Below the pieces are notes generated by a model. The model had not been told where the DNA came from. It did not search any database and worked only from the letters and a program-made list of their open reading frames with translations. Shown here piece by piece: positions 33,537 to 37,109 of a stretch of DNA of 37,109 bases (position 1 is its first letter; every line of letters starts with the position of its first letter). Made by a program: the position numbers and the translations under genes. The stretch is taken from positions 1 to 37,109 of the forward strand of contig QAML01000073.1 in NCBI GenBank assembly GCA_003150315.1, given 5' to 3'. The DNA is from Prevotellaceae bacterium. Lineage in GTDB: Bacteria; Bacteroidota; Bacteroidia; Bacteroidales; Bacteroidaceae.

Positions 33537-36500
33537 ATGAAAAAAACTAAATATATCATAGCACTGCTTGTAGCAGCAATTTCTTTTGCTCTTCCCGCAC
33601 AAGCACAAGAAAGAATACTTACCGCAATCGGGGCAACGGGAAAAACCGAGCTTAAAGTGGCAAACGATATAAAAAATCTCTATTTTGCCAACAAACCCGA
33701 AAGCAAAACTTTCAAAATAACAACCAATACCACGGTTAAACCACGCACCTCGGCTGACTGGTTTCAAGCTTCTATAAACGGAAACGTCGTTACCGTGAGC
33801 GTTGTCGAGAACTCCGATGCAGACTTACGCTCGGGCGAAGTCACACTTGCCGCTCCCGACGGACAATCAAAGATAATAAACGTAACACAGCTCGGAACAA
33901 ACCCGGGATTCTTTGTTTCAACCGACACGGCAAGAGTTAAAGGTATTGACGCAGGCGTTGTGGTAAACATTACGTCCAATACCAATCTCACCTTTACCGG
34001 TTCGGAATGGATTACTCCCAAAGATGCCACCCCCGTTGTGGGAACTAAAAACTACGTATTCATAGCCGGCAAAATGCAACAAGGCACACGCACCGGCACA
34101 CTCAACGTTTCGGACGGAACAAACAGCAAAAGCGTAGTGGTGGAACAGAACTTCGAAGGTTTCCCAACCTTTATAGTAATGAGCGATCTGCACTTCGGCG
34201 CAGGCGGAGCTGTTGAAAGAGTAACGAAAAGCCTTCAAACCATTTACGAAAACACCAGCGACGTTGACGCACTCTTTTTGAACGGCGACTTAACCAATAG
34301 CGGAAATCTTTCGCAGTATAACGAAATGCTTTCAGTCATGAATAACGCCGAATTAGTTCCCGACTACGTGCAGCGTTATTACATTATGGGCAATCACGAA
34401 TGGTACACCGGCGACGGCGGAACCCCTATGGGAAATTACAATTCCCTCGGCGTGGAACACGATAAGTATTTCGATATAAAAGGTTACCCTTTCATTTACA
34501 TCGGACTCTCGGGCGGCAGCGAAGAAAACTATACCCAGGAAAGTTTGGATTTCCTTCGCGAAAGTCTTGAAGACGCTTCTTTGAAATATCCGGGCAAACC
34601 AATTTTCGTTTTCCAGCACATTCCGGCTTACGGAACCGTACAAGGTTCAAACAGCTACGACGGAGGTTGGGGAACAAAAAAGGTTTACGAAATACTTAAA
34701 GACTTCCCGCAGGTAATAGACTTCAGCGGACACACACATTTCTCCTCACGTTGCCCGCTAACCTTCCATCAAGATAAATTTACGAGCCTTAACGACGGCG
34801 GCAACTTGAATTGCTACATTCAGAAAGGCATTGACATCGACGGCGAAATGCCTGAAGGAACTTCTACATTGTCCGAAGGAATGATTGTTACCGTAGAGGA
34901 TGAAAACAATGTGGGAGTAAGACGTATTGACGGTGCACGTAACGAAGAAATCGGCGAACAGCTGAACTTCTCCGCACCTTACGACGGAACCAACTTCACT
35001 TATGCCAACTACAAAGGCAGCAAACCTGTGTTCGAAGACGTAGAAATCACCACAGAACAGCTTCAACCCACACAGCGCAAGGTAACTTTCCCCCAGGCTG
35101 TGGTAGACGAGAACGACCCGAACAATGTTGTGCTGTACTATAAGGTTGAAGTTATTGATTCGGAGGACAAAGTTGTGGCTTCTTCCAATCGTTGTTCGCG
35201 TTTTTACCTTGGCAGCGACATGCCGGAGAAACTTGACGTGATTGTAAACGGAATTGAGGGCGACGGTATGATGCGTATTCGCGTTACTGCCATAGATCCT
35301 TACGGCAACGAGAGTGATCCTATAGAAAGCGACGAGTTTGAACAGGGCGAATACAAGCCTGCCGAAGGAACACAAGTGCCCACGGCCGATTTGTTTGAAC
35401 TGTCGGTTGACGACCAGGGCAAAGGTTTCGACAAGTCTCCCATGTCAAACCCCGTCATTACCTCCGACAACACCCCGATTCCCTTCTACGACAGCGACTA
35501 TAAGCTCACCGGCGCGAAATTCAACCGCGACCGCTCGCAGTATTACGAGTTCGACTATTCTACAAACGACAAAATCAAAACCGCTCTCACAAACAATTTT
35601 ACAATGGAGGCTTTCTTCATGTGCAATGAAGTTGACGGTTTGGAGCAATCACCTATGGGTACCCAGCAGGAGGGAGGCGTTGGTTTCTGGATGGACGGTG
35701 GTGGAAAATTCCACTTCTATGCAGGATACGGCGACGGAGGTTGGTATGACCTTGTATCCACAAAGAACATACAACCGGGCAAATACTATCACGCAGTAGC
35801 CACATTCGACGGTTCGAAACTCAAACTCTATCTCAACGGATACCCCGCAGGCGAACTTGCAACAAGCGAGCCGCTGAATTTTGCCCAGGAAGGATCGCAG
35901 TATCTTGTTGCCGGCGGCGACGCATCGGCTGATCCTTCTGTAATATGCGATGCTGCGCTTAATGGACTTCTTCTTGTTTCGCGCCTTTACTCACGCGCCA
36001 TTTCACGCGATGAAGATTATGTGCTCTACAAGGATGTAATCAAGCACTATGTAGAACAAGGCGATGACGAAGAAATAGCCGACGAAGCACCAGTTGCCGA
36101 CCTATTCAACATTGAATTCGGCGAAAACGGCACTGCAACCGATGTTTCAGAACAGCAGATACCCGTTACGGTGGGCACCACTGTTCCCGAAACATACTAT
36201 AACGACACCTACAAACGCTGGGTGGCTAAGTTCCCCGGCGATGACCCTCATTGCTATTTCGGTGTGCCATACGAGGAGAACGAGAAGATTATCGAGGCTA
36301 TGTATACCGACTTTACTCTCGAAACTCTCTGCGTTATCAACAACGACAACCTATCTTCACTGCCCGCTGTTCTCAGTTCGCAGCAAACAGGCGGCGTGGG
36401 CATTGAGCCGGGTGAGGTTATCCAGGGCTGGGGTTACTTCAGCGGCAGCTATGCATCGGCTTACGCTTACGACTATCCCGTGGTCAAGAACACATACTAC

Positions 36501-36770
36501 CACATAACCCTCGTGGTTCAGACTCTCGATGTTGAAACACCTGTCATGAGCATCTACGTTGACGGTAAGTTTGCAGGCAAGACCCAGCTGGCAGGTCAGA
36601 TGACTCTCCCGCAGGACAACGCCAAGTACTTCTGCATTGGCGGCGACGCAAGTCCGGCAGGCAATGCCGCAGAATACCTGCTCAATGGCGAAGTTGCGCT
36701 GGCACGTATGTACAGCCACGCACTCACAGGTCCGCAAATCAAACGTTTGTTCGTTGACTTGAAGAAATAA
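33537..36770 (+). CDS. Secreted multidomain metallophosphoesterase with BACON and LamG-like domains
   Basis: The 1077-residue protein has a signal peptide (about 1-23). Two BACON-like domains lie at about 45-120 and 122-205. A calcineurin-type metallophosphoesterase domain spans about 210-410, with metal-binding residues Asp217-x-His219 ('SDLHFG'), Asp251 ('NGDLTN'), Asn286-His287 ('GNHEW'), His361 ('QHIPAYG') and His399-x-His401 ('SGHTHF'). All are present, so it should be active. A fibronectin-III-like region (about 495-600) follows, then two LamG/concanavalin-like domains (about 655-830 and 890-1070). It ends in 'RLFVDLKK' without a T9SS-like tail. The substrate is unknown; BACON and LamG domains suggest binding to glycans or mucin. 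Confidence 0.92.
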   Translation: MKKTKYIIALLVAAISFALPAQAQERILTAIGATGKTELKVANDIKNLYFANKPESKTFKITTNTTVKPRTSADWFQASINGNVVTVSVVENSDADLRSGEVTLAAPDGQSKIINVTQLGTNPGFFVSTDTARVKGIDAGVVVNITSNTNLTFTGSEWITPKDATPVVGTKNYVFIAGKMQQGTRTGTLNVSDGTNSKSVVVEQNFEGFPTFIVMSDLHFGAGGAVERVTKSLQTIYENTSDVDALFLNGDLTNSGNLSQYNEMLSVMNNAELVPDYVQRYYIMGNHEWYTGDGGTPMGNYNSLGVEHDKYFDIKGYPFIYIGLSGGSEENYTQESLDFLRESLEDASLKYPGKPIFVFQHIPAYGTVQGSNSYDGGWGTKKVYEILKDFPQVIDFSGHTHFSSRCPLTFHQDKFTSLNDGGNLNCYIQKGIDIDGEMPEGTSTLSEGMIVTVEDENNVGVRRIDGARNEEIGEQLNFSAPYDGTNFTYANYKGSKPVFEDVEITTEQLQPTQRKVTFPQAVVDENDPNNVVLYYKVEVIDSEDKVVASSNRCSRFYLGSDMPEKLDVIVNGIEGDGMMRIRVTAIDPYGNESDPIESDEFEQGEYKPAEGTQVPTADLFELSVDDQGKGFDKSPMSNPVITSDNTPIPFYDSDYKLTGAKFNRDRSQYYEFDYSTNDKIKTALTNNFTMEAFFMCNEVDGLEQSPMGTQQEGGVGFWMDGGGKFHFYAGYGDGGWYDLVSTKNIQPGKYYHAVATFDGSKLKLYLNGYPAGELATSEPLNFAQEGSQYLVAGGDASADPSVICDAALNGLLLVSRLYSRAISRDEDYVLYKDVIKHYVEQGDDEEIADEAPVADLFNIEFGENGTATDVSEQQIPVTVGTTVPETYYNDTYKRWVAKFPGDDPHCYFGVPYEENEKIIEAMYTDFTLETLCVINNDNLSSLPAVLSSQQTGGVGIEPGEVIQGWGYFSGSYASAYAYDYPVVKNTYYHITLVVQTLDVETPVMSIYVDGKFAGKTQLAGQMTLPQDNAKYFCIGGDASPAGNAAEYLLNGEVALARMYSHALTGPQIKRLFVDLKK

Positions 36771-36792
36771 ACATCAACTTACAAAACCCTGC

Positions 36793-36829
36793 AATCCGCA
36801 TCTCCACCCGGGGATGCGGATTATTTTTT
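36793..36829 (+). terminator. Rho-independent terminator of the phosphoesterase gene
   Basis: The arms AATCCGCATC (36793-36802) and GATGCGGATT (36813-36822) are followed by ATTTTTTG. The stem starts 23 bases past the stop codon at 36770. Confidence 0.9.
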
Positions 36830-36974
36830 GCCCCATGCACATACAGCCCACAGCAATCATTCAGGGAAAGGATGTTTTCCTCTCTCCGCCACTCCTGGAT
36901 TTGAGAACGCCATGTCCCTTATTCATGACGCGCGTAACAGCCCGCATTTCCTCATTTCGAGAGGCGCAAAAACG

Positions 36975-37109
36975 TCTTACGACATGGTTTTTCGAGGGCA
37001 TAAAAACAGGCAAAAAACGTCCTTTTATACCACACTGTTTTTCAGATACTTGAAAAGGCAAAAAATATAAGGCATATATTTTAAAATACAAGGCACTTAT
37101 TTTAAAATA
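36975..37109 (-). repeat. Interspersed 21-bp-unit element, copy 9 (reverse orientation, right-truncated)
   Basis: Read on the plus strand, one unit is at 37062-37082 and the next at 37083-37103. The first 6 bases of the third unit (37104-37109) close the window. The tail runs left from 37061 and includes TTTTCAGATACTTGAAAAGG, but is more diverged beyond about 37030. The element is inverted like copy 5. Between the terminator at 36829 and about 36970 I see nothing else. Confidence 0.92.

Overview
The window reads as a chromosome segment of a gut-type Bacteroidota, most likely order Bacteroidales. The evidence is a NigD-family lipoprotein, BACON domains, C-terminal tails like type IX secretion sorting domains, the long form of IspG, a DUF4254 protein, an ECF sigma factor paired with a membrane anti-sigma/beta-barrel protein, and start-proximal TAnnTTTG boxes typical of the Bacteroidales primary sigma factor. 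Most genes are housekeeping or envelope genes. I see no prophage, transposase, CRISPR array, rRNA or tRNA. The species cannot be fixed from this sequence.

Layout: 190-4506 (-) is a giant secreted three-discoidin-domain protein. 5094-7633 (+) is a NigD lipoprotein, ECF sigma factor and anti-sigma/barrel operon. 8174-10684 (+) is rbfA, a LolC/E-type permease and an SGNH lipoprotein. 11338-15616 (-) is a TPR/OmpA-like lipoprotein, a thioredoxin-fold lipoprotein without its cysteines, and comM. 16096-21411 (-) holds three transcription units: DUF4254-ispG, mdh, and ompH-murI. 21885-25988 (+) is pdxB, an FKBP lipoprotein and dsbD. 26284-30950 (-) is a tight six-gene run: aroQ, O-methyltransferase, IspD/TarI-like cytidylyltransferase, glycosyltransferase, methyltransferase and iron alcohol dehydrogenase. 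xerD (31002-31949, +) diverges from aroQ. 32313-36770 (+) encodes two secreted proteins, one with BACON, metallophosphoesterase and two LamG-like domains.

The most striking content is between the genes. Nine copies of one repeat family occur, about one per 4.6 kb, and every intergenic gap longer than about 250 bp holds exactly one. Each complete copy has three abutting 21-bp units (63 bp), preceded by a diverged fourth 21-bp unit and followed by a conserved tail of about 50-85 bp containing a CAACTTACAAA-type motif. Units occur in both orientations, so neighbouring units form long near-perfect hairpins, and one copy carries paired compensatory changes. Copies lie between divergent, convergent and co-directional genes, so they are not simply terminators; separate rho-independent terminators can be seen beside several of them. 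They separate the eight gene blocks listed above. I propose a structured interspersed element, perhaps a MITE/REP-like family that may serve as transcription-unit punctuation or a nucleoid-protein site. The structure is seen directly; the function is inference.
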